Assembly (NCBI RefSeq): GCF_901000735.1
Contig: NC_081541.1
Location: forward strand, 23,047,273-23,111,272
DNA length: 64,000 nt
Source: Corylus avellana
Lineage: Eukaryota; Streptophyta; Magnoliopsida; Fagales; Betulaceae
Reading direction: 5' to 3'
Shown here: one piece after another, positions 33,662 through 45,639 of the stretch
Layout: every line of letters begins with the position of its first letter
Position numbering within the stretch: the first letter of the stretch is position 1
Notes under the pieces: model-generated
Seen by the model: only the letters and a program-made list of their open reading frames with translations
What the model was told of the DNA's origin: nothing
Database searches by the model: none
Translations under genes and position numbers: made by a program

Positions 33662-34880
33662 CCTTTTGGATAAAGAAGTACTTCAAGCTCTTGTGGTCCG
33701 TTTAGATCTCACACTTCTCACCATACCAATAGTGTCTCCAAATCTTTAGACCAAACACAACGGCTGCCAACTCCAAGTCGTGTGTAGGATAGTTCTACTC
33801 ATAAGTCTTCAACTGACATGAAGCGTAGGCAATAACATTGCCATTCTGCATAAGCACGCATCCTAAACCCTTCTTAGAGGCGTCGCTATACACTACGAAA
33901 TTGCTAGATCCCGTAGGTAATGCCAACACATAAGCAATTATCAGGCGCTTCTTCACCTCCTGAAAACTCTTCTCACACTTGTCGGTCCAAATGTAGCGAG
34001 TATTCTTCTTGGTCAAAGTAGTAAGTGCTGCTGATGACTTTGAGAAATCCTTAATGAAGCGTCAGTAGTAACCAGCGAGTCCTAAGAAACTTCGGATCTC
34101 GAACACACTAATTGGCCTAGTCCACTCCACTATTGCCTTTACTTTCTCCGGGTCAACCGCTATGCCATCTCCGAAAATCTCGTGGCCAAGGAAAGACATG
34201 CTATCCAGCCAAAACACGCACTTCTAGAGTTTAGCATACAGCTGTGCCCTTCGAAGCCTTTACAATGCTTTCCGTAGATGCTCCTCGTGCTTCTCCGGCG
34301 TCTTTGAGTAGATCAGAATGTCGTCAATAAAGACCACAGTGAACTGATCCAGATAGTCTTGAAAGGACTCTGTTCATCGTGTCCATGAAGATAGCTGGCG
34401 CATTAGTTAGTCCGAAAGACATAACTAAGAACTCGTAATTTTCGTACTGAAGGCCATCTTAGGAATGTCCTCTTCCTTCATCCTCACTTGATGATAGCCT
34501 GAGCGCAAATCGATCTTAGAAAACATGCGCGCTCCTTGCAACTGATCCAACAGATTGTCAATCCATGGCAAAGGATATCTGTTCATCATCGTCACCTTGT
34601 TCAACTCGTGGTAGTCGATACACATCCTCATTGACACGTCCTTCTTCTTCACGAACAACACTGGCGCTCCCCATGGTGATGAACTAGGGTGGATAAAAAC
34701 TTTATCCAGAAGCTCTTGGAGCTGTTCCTTTAGCTCTTTCAATTCTGACGGCGCCATCCTATATGGTGCCTTTGATATAGGATTAGTGCCTGGCACGCAC
34801 TCAATCCCAAACTCCACCTCCTTCTGTGGTGGCAACCTAGAATCCTCTGTTGAAAAGACATCTGGATAATCTCGCACCAC
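33662..34880 (-). pseudogene. A1 pol: reverse transcriptase and RNase H
   Basis: The minus strand carries [47 protein letters not shown] (first catalytic Asp), [14 protein letters not shown] and [13 protein letters not shown] (the DD pair). RNase H follows with [27 protein letters not shown] and TDHKSLKYFF. Frame shifts near 34437 and 34370 and stops after YAKL, AGYY, KTYE and EKCEI inactivate it. Sequence order and motifs are those of Ty3/gypsy chromoviruses (Tekay/Del). The enzyme would copy the element RNA in cytoplasmic particles. Confidence 0.93.
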
Positions 34881-35065
34881 AGGAATGTCTTACAGGCCCT
34901 TCTTCTCTTCCTTAATTAGGGTAACGACGAATGCCAAAAATGCTTGCCCTCCTCCGAGAATAAGGTTTTGGGCCGAAAGGCCAAAATCGTCGAAGGTAAA
35001 GACCTCACTCGCGATCCAACATACGTCACTTCTCCTTCTCCCTATGACCTAAGCGTAACTTGCTT

Positions 35066-35653
35066 CTAAGCGAAGTCGATAATCGCCTGATGCTTTTCCA
35101 GCCAATCCATTCCGAGAATAACGACGTAACTAATCATAGGGAGAACAACTAGGTTTGTAGGAAATACTCTTCCACAGATGCTGACAGGGCATCCGCAAAC
35201 TACACGCTTACAGACCACAGTTTTTCCTACGAGGGTAGTTACAGCTAGACCCGGTTCCAAAGTTCGTACTACAAGTCTAGATAGTCTTACAAACGTAAAA
35301 GATACGAAAGAGTGAGTAGCCCCTAAATCAAACAAAACTGAAGCTTCAAATCCAGGTATAGGGACATTACCTGTCACTACTTCTGATCCTCCTTCCAATT
35401 CTTCTAGAACAAGCGCGTAAACCTGAGCTGGTGCCAACGGTTTTTGGGCTCCTCCCTTGCCCACACAGTCCTTGCTGAAGTGACCGAACTGGCCGCACCG
35501 GTAGGAAGTCCAGGCCGCCATCCCGCATTGTCCCCAGTGAGCTCGGTTACACTTCCTGCAAAGTTTTGGTATCTGACCCTTCTGTGTTGAAACTTGAGGG
35601 TTACCAGAGGTATGTCCTTGTGACCTCTGCAATGGAAAACTCCCCACTGCCAT
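35066..35653 (-). pseudogene. A1 gag zinc finger and protease
   Basis: A 195-codon open frame starts MAVGSFPLQRSQG. It contains CRKCNRAHWGQC and SYRCGQFGHFSKDC, in which the first knuckle Cys is Ser. The aspartic protease part reads VLFDLGATHSFVS, so the usual D-S/T-G active site is DLG. It ends with VILGMDWLEKHQAIIDF, the conserved protease end. The domain would cleave the gag-pol polyprotein. The changed active site and the neighbouring frame shifts indicate loss of function. Confidence 0.88.
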
Positions 35654-36248
35654 CCTCTTAGCTGGCCTGGCTCCTCCTGTGTACCAGGTCCTTGAGCCCT
35701 CCTCTTCTGATCTGCGTGCTCAGCCACATTCTCCTTCAGGCTCTCTACGTAAATCAAAGGCCGATCCACCAACTGAGAGAAATCTCGGATGTCAAAACAA
35801 CTCATCATAATCCGAATGTGAGAGTTCAAACCTCGCTCAAACTTTTTCTCCTTCTTTTCCTCATTCGGGATGAGGTACATGCTAAAGCGTGATAGTTGCA
35901 GAAACTTCGCGGCATACTCAATCACCCACATTCCTCCCTAAACCAACTCCAGAAACTCTAGTGCCTTCGTCTCCTGCACAACTCAGGGAAAGAAGTGTTG
36001 ATTGAACTCGTGCTTAAAGATGTCCCAAGTAATGGCAGTCTATAATCCCAAGCAAGCTCCGCCTTCTTGTTCTGCCACCAGCGCTTGGCCTCCCCCGTTA
36101 GCTTATAAGTAGTATAAGCCACCTTCTGCTCATTAGTACACCCAGTTGTAGCTAACAACTCCTCCACATCATTCAGCCAATTCTCAACACTGATGTGATC
36201 GCCTCTTCCATCAAAACTCTCTGAGTGATGACTACAGAAGTCCTTCAA
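35404..36248 (-). pseudogene. A1 gag, frame-shifted
   Basis: The first frame (36248-35958) starts MKDFCSHHSESFDGRGD and contains VENWLNDVEELLATTG and AYTTYKLTGEAKRWWQ, the retrotransposon gag core of Tekay-type elements. A second frame (35931-35404) continues with VIEYAAKFLQLSRFSMYLIP and GLNSHIRIMM. A third frame carries the zinc finger and protease. The capsid domain is therefore split over at least two frame shifts. Confidence 0.88.
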
Positions 36249-36610
36249 AGATCACCCAATCCATTCAACTGGCTGCCTTGCAACCTCATCACGATCTAAG
36301 GCTGACACTAGCTAGCCAATTGCGTCCATCACTTAATTACCCGAGGGTACGGCTTTATAGACTGGGATGTTCTTAAGCTCGGGGTGAACACTCCCTTCAG
36401 GGCTCCCAAGTTCTAGCGTGTTAGGTCCAATTCCAGGGTTCCTTCGGGTATGGCATTCTCTGCAACGAAAGGCAGAGTTAAAACTGACTCGTCTAGAACC
36501 GAGCAACCAAATATAGAGGCTAAGTCCTAACAACCTATCTATCCTAAACTCTAGTGTGATCATGGCCTAAGTTCTCTTTTCCATTATCCTATAGTCTTTT
36601 CAGAGCACAC

Positions 36611-36623
36611 GGCTCTGATACCA
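36611..36623 (-). promoter_or_regulatory. A1 primer-binding site (initiator-Met)
   Basis: The minus strand reads TGGTATCAGAGCC, two bases from the LTR end ...TCATTACA. The leader 36249-36610 has no recognised feature. Confidence 0.9.
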
Positions 36624-36625
36624 AC

Positions 36626-38482
36626 TGTAATGACCCTGATGGGCAAATCAATTAACTAGTAATTGACCTTATGGTTCGTCTCCCTGCCCTATCTCTCGTG
36701 GAATAAGACTTCGGGATTTCAACTTTTATTGTCGAAACGAGAAAATCTCAACATAAGACTTTCAAAAACTATAGGAAATAGAGTGCAGTAAATTTAACAC
36801 CCACACAACATGCACCAGAGTAAATATAAAACCTCATGATATATAGATAACCATAAAATATACCGGTCATCAGACCGTCATCAAAATAGGATTACTAAAC
36901 CATAACATAAAGTCATAACATTATTCCAACAAAAGATCAACAGATCAAATCCTAGATCTAAGCTTAAGCAAGGCAAACGAGATTAAAATCTCGATCATAT
37001 CATCACGGGCAGTTCCTCCATCCTTCCACATAGACTTCAACCAAACCAGCTCCAAGTCCTCAAAAATGACCCGAATCAAGTCCTATGCTATCACCCAAGT
37101 CGACTCCGACAGCATCCTCTTCTAGGATAGCTAAACCGCGCAGATATTCGTGATGATAAGGGAAAACATAAACAAAAAGGGGGGTAAGTCTAAGACTTAG
37201 TGAATGTTAACGCAAATAATGCCCATGCTAGTTTAATAATGAACTCCATTTTCATAAAGCAAGAAACAGTTCTATATGATAGTTTTTATCATGAATGTGG
37301 TATAGATATATGATACATGCATACGATATAGAATGACAGTCATAGTTCAACAGTATGGTCTACTCGAGATATTTCCCCTTTCCAGCAGGGTTAGTGCTGT
37401 CCCGAGGGACCTGTAATACAATGCTAGTGCCCCAGCCATTGTACAGTACCGTACATAACACTAGCGACACAACCGAGTCCAGCCTCGGGTGGCCCACACC
37501 ATTAATGATGTCCGTCCTCTAGTAACCTAGCCATTTGGGAATGGCTGCACCAGGTCACAAAACCATTTGATCCAAATCCCACATAACACTCATACATTTG
37601 ACCATAAAGCTAATATGTATATTAAGCCCATGGCCATTATACTGCACGTACCGGTGTACCATGTCATACGATTCGAATTTTCTTGTCTCTATTTTACATT
37701 CATGCTTTTACACGTCTCACTTTCTTAACATATTCAACACAACGTTTTTCTCAAAATGCTAGAGTTCATGTACAACAAGTGTAAATTGTGAGAGTTGCAA
37801 ATATGCATGTTTTGGGTACACAAAATAGTCGTGCAGTGCATGGAAAATAACAATGAGCATTATATGAGTTAAAACTCACCTAGGTCGTATAACGTCTCCG
37901 ATTATTCCAAATGATCCGGGTTCTCCAAATCTGTGAATATCCTTCTATTAGTCCTATTTCAATCAAAACAACTCTAAAACAAGAAAATTTGAACTATCGG
38001 ACAGCTGGTTAAAATAAAGTCCCCTATCACACTCCAGGCCGTATGTCCGAGATTGGGACCGTACGTCCTCTATGATATCTCGGACCATACGTCTACTTCT
38101 AGGTTTTCAGGGAGAACCTCATTTTGTCTACTCGTCCTCCTATTCTCCAGAACCAAATTCTAAGGCTACCAAATTCTAAGGTCTCCTAAATCAAAACAAC
38201 GTCTTCAAGCAAACGAAATTATGCTAAGTCAAGACAACACTATTCTAACAAGATTTAAGGCATAACTAAAGCTAAAGCTAAACTAACAACTCAAACAACA
38301 ATTGAGACAACGTTTAAGCAGCATAATGATGTAAAAATGAGATAGGCTTAAGAGCATTACCTCCTTGAAGCGAAACTTCAAGAACTTCCCTTTCGTTAGC
38401 ACCAAATGTTCACTATCTCACAAAACACTCACAAAACGTTTCTGGCAGCCTAGGGGCGAGAGAGAGGTGTGAAAAACTGAAG
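36626..38482 (-). mobile_element. A1 5' LTR, truncated
   Basis: Matches the A1 3' LTR from its 9563 end up to about 11390 and stops there, so the first roughly 320 bp of the LTR (U3 with the CGTACG array) are missing. The sequence then changes to O1 integrase in the opposite orientation. Confidence 0.88.
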
Positions 38483-38487
38483 GGGGA

Positions 38488-38986
38488 CATCATCAGGGAA
38501 AGGATGAGTGCAACTCCGAGTCGGCAGAAGAGTTATGCTGATAACCAAAGGCGACCATTGGAATTCAACATAGGGGATCATGTGTTCCTCAAGATATCAC
38601 CCATGAGGGGAGTGATGCGATTTGGAAAGAAGGGGAAGCTCAGTCCTCGATTTATTGGACCACTTGAGATCACCCAGAGGATTAGGAGATTGGCGTATAG
38701 AGTCGCCTTATCCCTAGATTTGGTCAGAACGCATGACATTTTCCACATGTCAATGTTGTGGAAGTACATTGCTAATCCTGATGCGATTGTGGAATACGAG
38801 TCGTTGGGAATCCAGGTGGGATTGACCTACGTTGAAGAACCAATGAAGATCATGGATAAGAAGAAGCAAGTACTACGTACCAAGACGATCCCTATCGTTA
38901 AGGTACTGTGGCGTAACCATGGTGTCGAGGAAGCATCATGGGAGGCAAAGCATATGCGGAGTCGTTATTGGCATTTGTTTGAATGA
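38488..38986 (+). pseudogene. O1 integrase C-terminus and chromodomain fragment
   Basis: An uninterrupted frame (38504-38986) reads MSATPSRQKSYADNQRRPLE, GDHVFLKISPMRGV, KLSPRFIGPLEI, VRTHDIFHMSMLWKY and VKVLWRNHGVEEASWEA, ending RYWHLFE. This is the last part of a Tekay integrase plus chromodomain, homologous to 23427-23935 of A1. All upstream parts of O1 pol and gag are missing. It is open only because it is short; without the rest of pol it is a fragment. Confidence 0.92.
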
Positions 38987-39093
38987 TTGTGTATGACTCT
39001 TTTCTTCAAAAACTATACTTGGACAGTATGCCTATTTTCGTTTTGGGTAATGGAATAGTTGACTAAGAAGGAGTTGCTTTTCTCTAGAGGATT

Positions 39094-39339
39094 ATGGCAC
39101 CTATACCAATCGACCTAGACTGCATATGAAACTACTCCTTCTGTCAACTAATCGACTTAGGAGTTGAGATTGATGAGGATTGGTATAGCGTTGGCAACAT
39201 TGAGTATGACACACTTGAAGATTTATAAGGTGATTTTTCGCAGTTGTTTGAGGACAACGTAGTGCCAGTTAATGGATGGGAGGAGATAGCCCAAGAACCT
39301 ACTGAGCCCGATAACAATGACTCTACGAATGAAAGGTAA
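39094..39339 (+). pseudogene. O1 copy of the accessory ORF, two stops
   Basis: The frame MAPIPIDLDC... to ...NDSTNER has the same 82-codon length as 11790-12035. TGA replaces Trp at codon 12 and TAA replaces Arg at codon 45. There is no indel. It starts 107 bases behind the pol stop. Confidence 0.6.
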
Positions 39340-39399
39340 CATTCTATTCCTCTTTTAAGTATTGTTCTTTTGGTATTTTTGTCTAGAAATTTTGAGGAC

Positions 39400-39423
39400 G
39401 AAATTTTTATAAGGAGGAGAGAA
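39400..39423 (+). promoter_or_regulatory. O1 polypurine tract
   Basis: GACGAAATTTTTATAAGGAG followed by GAGA and ATG... leads directly into TGTAGTGACCC. Confidence 0.75.
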
Positions 39424-39788
39424 TGTAGTGACCCAAATAAGTAACTAAGCTTAGGTAGCTTAGTTAGGGGGTTAATTTGGGCTTTGGGTTACTAAGGACA
39501 CTATAGGGGTAATTTAGACTTTTGACCCGGACGTACGCTAGGGTTAACGAACATACACTTCTGTTCGTAGTGCAAACATACGCGGGGGGGACCACACTAT
39601 GTACGCTCTGCAAATAGTATACGGACGTACATGAGACCACACGGACCTACGCTACTTTTTGGAATACCCTTTGGATAATACCTGGACGTACGAGGTAGCC
39701 TTTAGACCACTATGTAAATAGTACCGGACGTATGCAAATGTTGGCGGACGTCCGCTACTTTTTTGGAGAGTTGGTATAGCCCCTCAGA

Positions 39789-39796
39789 TATAAATA
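39789..39796 (+). promoter_or_regulatory. TATA box of O1 LTR
   Basis: TATAAATA follows CCCTCAGA, directly behind the CGTACG array, and precedes a C-rich start region. Confidence 0.7.
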
Positions 39797-40470
39797 CCCC
39801 CTGCCCCTCATGAATTCTCACGTTCTCTCAAGCCCCCAGGCTGCGAAAATCCATCCTTGTGTGTGTGTTGTGAGGTTTTATCAGTTTCGGTGCTAACGGT
39901 GAGGAGATTCTTGAAGTTTCGCTTCAAGGAGGTAATGTCGCTTTACCTAGTCTGTTTTTACGTCATTATGCTGCCCTAATGTTGTCTTTGTGTTGTTAGT
40001 TATAGCTTTAGCTTTAGTTATGCTTTAAATCTTGTTTAGAATAGCGTTGTTTTGACTTAGTATGATCGCGTTTGCATGGAGGTTATATTTTGAGTTAGGA
40101 GACCTTAGGAAGCCCATTGATAGCCTTAGAATTTGGTTTTGGAGAATAGGAGAACGAGTGGACAAAATTAGGTTCTCCCTAAAAACCTCAAAGCGGACGT
40201 ACGGTCTGGAGTGTGATAGGGGACTTTATTTTAACCAACTGTCCGATAGCTCCTATTTTCTTGTTTTAGAATTGTTTTGATAGAAATAGGACTAATAGAA
40301 GGTTTTCCGTAGATTTGGGAAACCTGGATCATTTGGAATACTCAAAGCGTTATACGACCCAGGTGAGTTTTAATTCACATAATGCTCATTGTTATTTTCC
40401 ATGCACTGCATGACTATTTTGTGTACCAAAAACATGCATGTTTGCAACTCTCACAATTTATACTTGCTGA

Positions 40471-41394
40471 CAGGGGCAGATCCAGGGGGGTCGAGGGGGG
40501 GCATCCGCCCACCCTCAACTCCCAAAAATCCCCCCTAGTATGGTAAAAAAAAATTTATGTCCTGATTATGCCCCTCTTACTCATGATTATGCCCCCTTCC
40601 TCAAGCTCTGGCCATATTATGCTCCGTTGAAATTTGAAAATTTTTAAGAATTTGAATGTTGCAGTCTTGCAGAAAAATGAAATGTTGAAAGCTTGAAGAT
40701 GATGAACAGTTCAGTTTTCAAATGCACTGTTTTTCATTTGACAATTTTGTACAGGTGCAGCCTGCTTTGGACTTTGGAGTGGAAAAAATAATATTGTAAA
40801 TTAATAAAATTATAATATGTTGTCATTGACACAACACACAAGACAAAAAAAAAATTATGCCTCCAGGGGATACGTGTAAGACAAGTCCAAGGCCATGGGC
40901 CAAGGGGGCAGGCCAGGCGTTAGGCCTGCCAGGCTGCAAATTCGGATCCGGATCTCCTTTAATTAGGGAAAAATTAAAAAAATTTCAATTGAAAAAAAAT
41001 TGGAAATTCTCCAATTGTTAATCGTGGCCCTTCATTTTAAATCTAATGGTCTATAAAATCATTTAAACCTCGGTAAAACAAAAGCTACCATTTAATGCCT
41101 AGGTTACTTACATTGAGAAAGATATATTCAAGACTATCAATAATGAAGAAATCATGAAGCGATTCCAAGGTATGAAGACTCGTCGAGGACAATTGCCTTA
41201 ATGCTAGTCGTGACAAAACAAATTGTAAGTTATATTTACATGTTTTAGAACATAATTAAATTTTTTGTTGAATTATTCACTTATTCGGCTTGTTATATTT
41301 TTGTTAAACTTTATTTTTTGTATTCATTTAAAAAAAAAAATAAAAAATAAAAAAACCATGCCCCTCATGGACGAATTTCCTGGGTCCGCCACTG
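40471..41394 (+). mobile_element. Non-autonomous hAT-type transposon, 924 bp
   Basis: The left end CAGGGGCAGATCCAGG and the inverted right end CAGTGGCGGACCCAGG match at 13 of 16 bases. The flanks are CTTGCTGA (40463-40470) and CTTGCTGC (41395-41402), an 8-bp duplication with one change. Comparison with the A1 LTR shows the empty site. No transposase frame is present. Strand is arbitrary. Confidence 0.85.
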
Positions 41395-42513
41395 CTTGCT
41401 GCACATTAACTCTAGCATTTTTAAGAAAAACGTTGTGCTGAAGATGTTAAGAAAGTGAGACTTGTAAAAGCATGCTTGTAAAATACAGACAATATAATTT
41501 TGCATCATATGACATGGTACACCGGTACGTGTGAGATAACGACCATTGGCTTACTATATATGTTAACTTTATGGTCAAATGTGTGTGTGTTATATAGACC
41601 TTGGATCCAATGGTTGTTTTGTGGCCAATGCAACCTTAACGAGTAGTCATTTCAAGACGGACATCATTAGCGGTGTGGGCCACCCAAGGTCGGACTCGGA
41701 CGTGCATACAATATCCGGGGCACCGGTGTCGTATTACAGGTCCCTTGGGACAGCGCTAACCCTGCTGGAATTGGTAAAATCTCAGGTAGACCATACTGTT
41801 GAACTATGACTGTCACTCTATATCATATGCATGTATTATATATCTATATCACACCCATGTAAAATTGTCATGATGAAACTATTGCTTTACAAAAAATTAG
41901 AGTTCATCACTAAACTGGCATGGACATTATTTGTGTTAATATTCACTAAGTCTTAGACTCACCCCCTTTTTTATTTATGTATTCCCCTATCATTACAAAT
42001 ATCTGCGAGGTTTAGCTATCCTAGAAGAGGATGCCGTCGGAGCAGACTTGGGTGATTGCGCATGATCTGATTCGGGTCATTTTTAAGGACATGGACCCGG
42101 TATAGTTGAAGTCTATGTGGGATGATGGAGGAACCGCCCGTGCTGATATGATAGAGATCTTAATCTCTTTAGCTCTTCTTAAGCTTAGTGTTTGATCCGT
42201 ATGATCTTTTGTTAGAACAATGTTATAATGTTATGTTGGGTTGTAATTCCTATTTTGATGACGGTCTGATGACCGGTACATTTGATGATTATCTATATAT
42301 TATGAGGTTTTATATTTACTCTAGTGCATGTTGTGTGGATGTTAAATTTACTGCTCTCTATTTCCAATAGTTTTTGAAAGTCTTCCACTAAGATTTTCTC
42401 AATTCGACGAGAAAGGTTGAAATTCCTGAGTCTTGTCCCGCAAGTGATAGGGCTGGGAGACGAACCATGTGGTCAATTACTAGTTAATTGATTTGCCCAT
42501 CGAGGTCGTTACA

Positions 42514-42518
42514 CCATC
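42514..42518. repeat. Target-site duplication of O1 (right), CCATC
   Basis: Matches 9343-9347 and shows that 9348-42513 entered as one element before internal rearrangement. Confidence 0.9.
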
Positions 42519-42759
42519 CAACGGGGAAGGTAAAGAACTCTTAAAAACATCCAATTTTCACCCCAACACTTGGGGAAGAATGGAAAATTACAACCAAATG
42601 TTTTGATCATTAAATAAGGCCAAACTAAACCTAACAATCTCCCGCCTTTTGCCATTTAATGACAAAACATCTACAATCTTTATCCCGAAACATGGGAAAG
42701 AAATTGGAAAATAGAAACACTTGTTTTGATCATTGAATAAGGCCAAATACAACCTAACA
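42519..42759 (-). mobile_element. E1 5' LTR, distal part
   Basis: Continues the LTR broken at 9347. 42540-42759 matches 4845-5049, including the internal second purine tract and LTR start at about 42636. The LTR ends ...AACCTAACA. Confidence 0.65.
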
Positions 42760-42949
42760 TCATAGAGTGAGACCTATCGGTGATTAATAGAGCTCAATAT
42801 ATTGGCTAATCACATCTAACATTATGGAAACATAAACTTCAAGAAGGAATCCAAATCCTTTGTCAGAGAACAAAGTGATAAAAAATATTCCCCTTGTTTT
42901 AGATTTAATTGGAAATATTATCCTAAAAACTCAAGCCCGAGTGTTTTCA
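42760..42949. other. Unassigned spacer between E1 and B2
   Basis: No repeat or coding motif seen. Together with 49928-50394 it is the older sequence into which B2 inserted. Confidence 0.5.
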
Positions 42950-44144
42950 GTAGTTGATAAGTGCCAAATATTTCATATTTGGACCCCTTTATTTACATTA
43001 GTTAATCCTTTAATTATGTCGTTATTTAATGTTTTATGTTAGTTTTATGTTTTTAGTATTTTGTAGGTCATTGAAGAAAAACTACAGCTTTAAAGGGAAA
43101 AATGCAAAGTTTGGAAAAAAGCATACTTTGAGAAGACCTAATTTAGACGAAATAGGATTTTCCTAATTCGGATGGTTACTATGCCAAAATCGCCCCGCAA
43201 TTAAAGGACACAAATCTGGACGAATCCTATTCCGATTTCATACTTCTATTTTGACTGGGAGACTGACCTCCGAATTATCTAGGTTTAATAGGGCTTCTAG
43301 GACTTCCCTAAGCCTATAAATAGACTTCTTTGCATTCAAGAATATAGACAATTCCAGAGACTAGTTTTGGGATACAATTTTGGAGATAGAATGTAATCCA
43401 CAGCTTTTCTTTTAGTTTAGTTTTTCTTTAGGTTTAGGTTTAGCTTTTAGTTTCATAGTCATGTAGAGCTAAATTCTCAACTAAGGTTGGGGATGAAGCA
43501 TCACCGATGAAGAACAACATCACTTTACTGTAAGTTTTTATTATTCCAATTTTATTGGTTTATTATTTCAATTGTTTTACTTCTTTTCAATATGTGGCAT
43601 GATTCTTGGATATCTCGTTATGATTCAAGGGTACACTTGATGATTTAGGATAATTTCACATAATTGATTGCTTGGTTTTTAACTCATAAAAATTGGATAT
43701 CCCTTATGATTTGTTTTACGGATACATCTGGTGTTTCAATTAAATTTGGATTCCTTTTGTGATTTGGTCAATGAATAGATTCGTGGGATGGTTTTGATTA
43801 ATTCTTTGAAGTATAGTAAAATATACGTAAGATTTAAATTGTGAGAACTTCGAATTAATATTGATGAATATAAAATATGTTGTTATGATTTGGTGAGTGT
43901 AGATTCCGCATCCTTAGTGCCTTTATCTATTGATTTACTTAGTTTATTTAGTTTATGTTTATCCTTTAATTTTCAAAACTCAAAATTCAAAAACCTTTTG
44001 GAACTAGGTTAGGGTAAAATTAGTTTAGATATAAATTGCTCTTTCAAGAATACAATTCTATGTGGGATCAACCTCGCACATGCAATCCATTAATTGCAAT
44101 CAATTCATAGACTTGCGAGTTAAATAAATTTGCACAAAAGTTTT

Positions 44145-44162
44145 TGGCGACAATGCCGTGGA
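44145..44162 (+). promoter_or_regulatory. B2 primer-binding site (degenerate tRNA-Asp type)
   Basis: TGGCGACAATGCCGTGGA, four to five changes from the perfect site, in the same position relative to the LTR as in B1. Confidence 0.7.
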
Positions 44163-44677
44163 ATTGTTTATTTTTTTAAACCAATTTATTTCTAGATTAG
44201 TTTTATTTAGGATTTTATTTTTTCTGCAATTTGTTTTGTTTTATTCCAATTACTAAGAAAAAAAAAAAGATTTTTCTTGTTGTTTTTTGTTTTGTTTTTT
44301 TTTTGGCTTGTTTTACAGTTCTGCCGTAGCACCGTCCGCACACCCCTGCTAATGTGATCGATCACAACCATGCTACTATCGAGCGCACTCGGGGCCAAGA
44401 CAACAAGCTCAGGCGCACCTGCGCTCATTAATTGTAGCATCTTCACTCAAGTGCGATCGAGCGCACATCAGCGCGATCAAGCGCACTCACAGCAAAGACA
44501 GAAATTGCAACAGTTCCATAGATCTTTGCCAAAAATTTATTTTTGATCCTTTTTGTGAGTTTTTAAATTTTAGTTTTAATTTTTTTATTATGTTATTTGT
44601 TTTTTTTAGTTTATTTTATTTAAAAATATATTAAAAAAATGGTTAATATTTTATGTGCTAAAAAGTGAGGGGGAAGC

Positions 44678-45637
44678 ATGAATTTTCATTTTAATGATTT
44701 TAATGCATCTCCTAGTTATAGGACACCACCTCCTACCAACTACCCTCAAAATGTTTACCCACATGAGCCATATTCATACTGCTTCAATCCTTATCATAGG
44801 TCTAGTAATTGTCCACACTGGGGACAAGTTTCTGATTTTTCATATGAGCAAATGAACACTAATATCTCCACCCCGGGGTTTGAATCAAATTCCAATTTTT
44901 ACACCCTGGGATGGAATAATCAATCTGATTTCTCATGGTCAACTCAGGCAACAGAAAATTATGCTCACCAATTTGATGAATTGCACCATTCAGAATATCC
45001 GTAGTTTGATCACCAAGCTCAACCACCTGCGGATCAATCTATTACTCAAATGCCACAGCCTACACCACAGTCATCACTAGAAGACATGATGAAAGCATTC
45101 ATGCAATCAATTGATAAGAACATGCAAGAGATGAAGCAAGATATTAAGAATACTAACATGAGCAATAATCAAGCTATACAAGAGCTCATGAATTCCAACT
45201 CCCAAGCCATACAAGAATTTAAGAACTTCACTCATCAAGCTATGTCAAGATTGGAAGGATAGATCGGTCATCTAGTTGCTGAATTCAACAAAATAGAGGA
45301 AGAAGAGCTTCAAAGTCAATTGATGGCTGAAAGGCACTACATGATTGATGAGGATGACTCCAAAAATTCTTATCATGAGCATGCCCCTGTCACCACCACA
45401 CTTGAGAGTGAGGAAATTATGGATAACAATGAGGAGGAAGAGCAAGTTGAGCACCCTGAGCAAGTTGAGCACCATGAGAACAATGAGCCAACAACAGATC
45501 CTAATCTGCCCAGTGACATGGAAGTGAGTACTGAATCTCATGCCAACATCACTGTCCCTCTTGAGACATATCAAGAGCCCAAAGCTTCATCAACTAAATG
45601 TCTTAAAGAGCCATCTTATGTCAAGATACTCAAGTAA
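44678..45637 (+). pseudogene. B2 gag-derived ORF (zinc knuckle, acidic region), two stops
   Basis: A single frame starts MNFHFNDFNASPSYRTPP and has stops only at 45002-45004 and 45260-45262. The knuckle is CFNPYHRSSNC within YSYCFNPYHRSSNCPHW. The middle has MMKAFMQSIDKNMQEMK and repeated AIQELMNSNSQ motifs, likely helical, then a strongly acidic region (DNNEEEEQVEHPEQ). It ends early after YVKILK because about 75 bp present in B1 are deleted. It is the least damaged family B copy in this window. Confidence 0.75.
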
Positions 45638-45639
45638 GA

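Larger units (their letters stand above)
39424..42513 (+). mobile_element. O1 3' LTR (contains a hAT-type insertion)
   Basis: Runs from TGTAGTGACCC to ...GAGGTCGTTACA and is followed by CCATC. Without the 932 bp of insertion plus duplication it is 2158 bp, close to the A1 LTR. U3 has CGTACG-like sites at about 39525-39760, and TATAAATA lies at 39789-39796. Confidence 0.92.
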
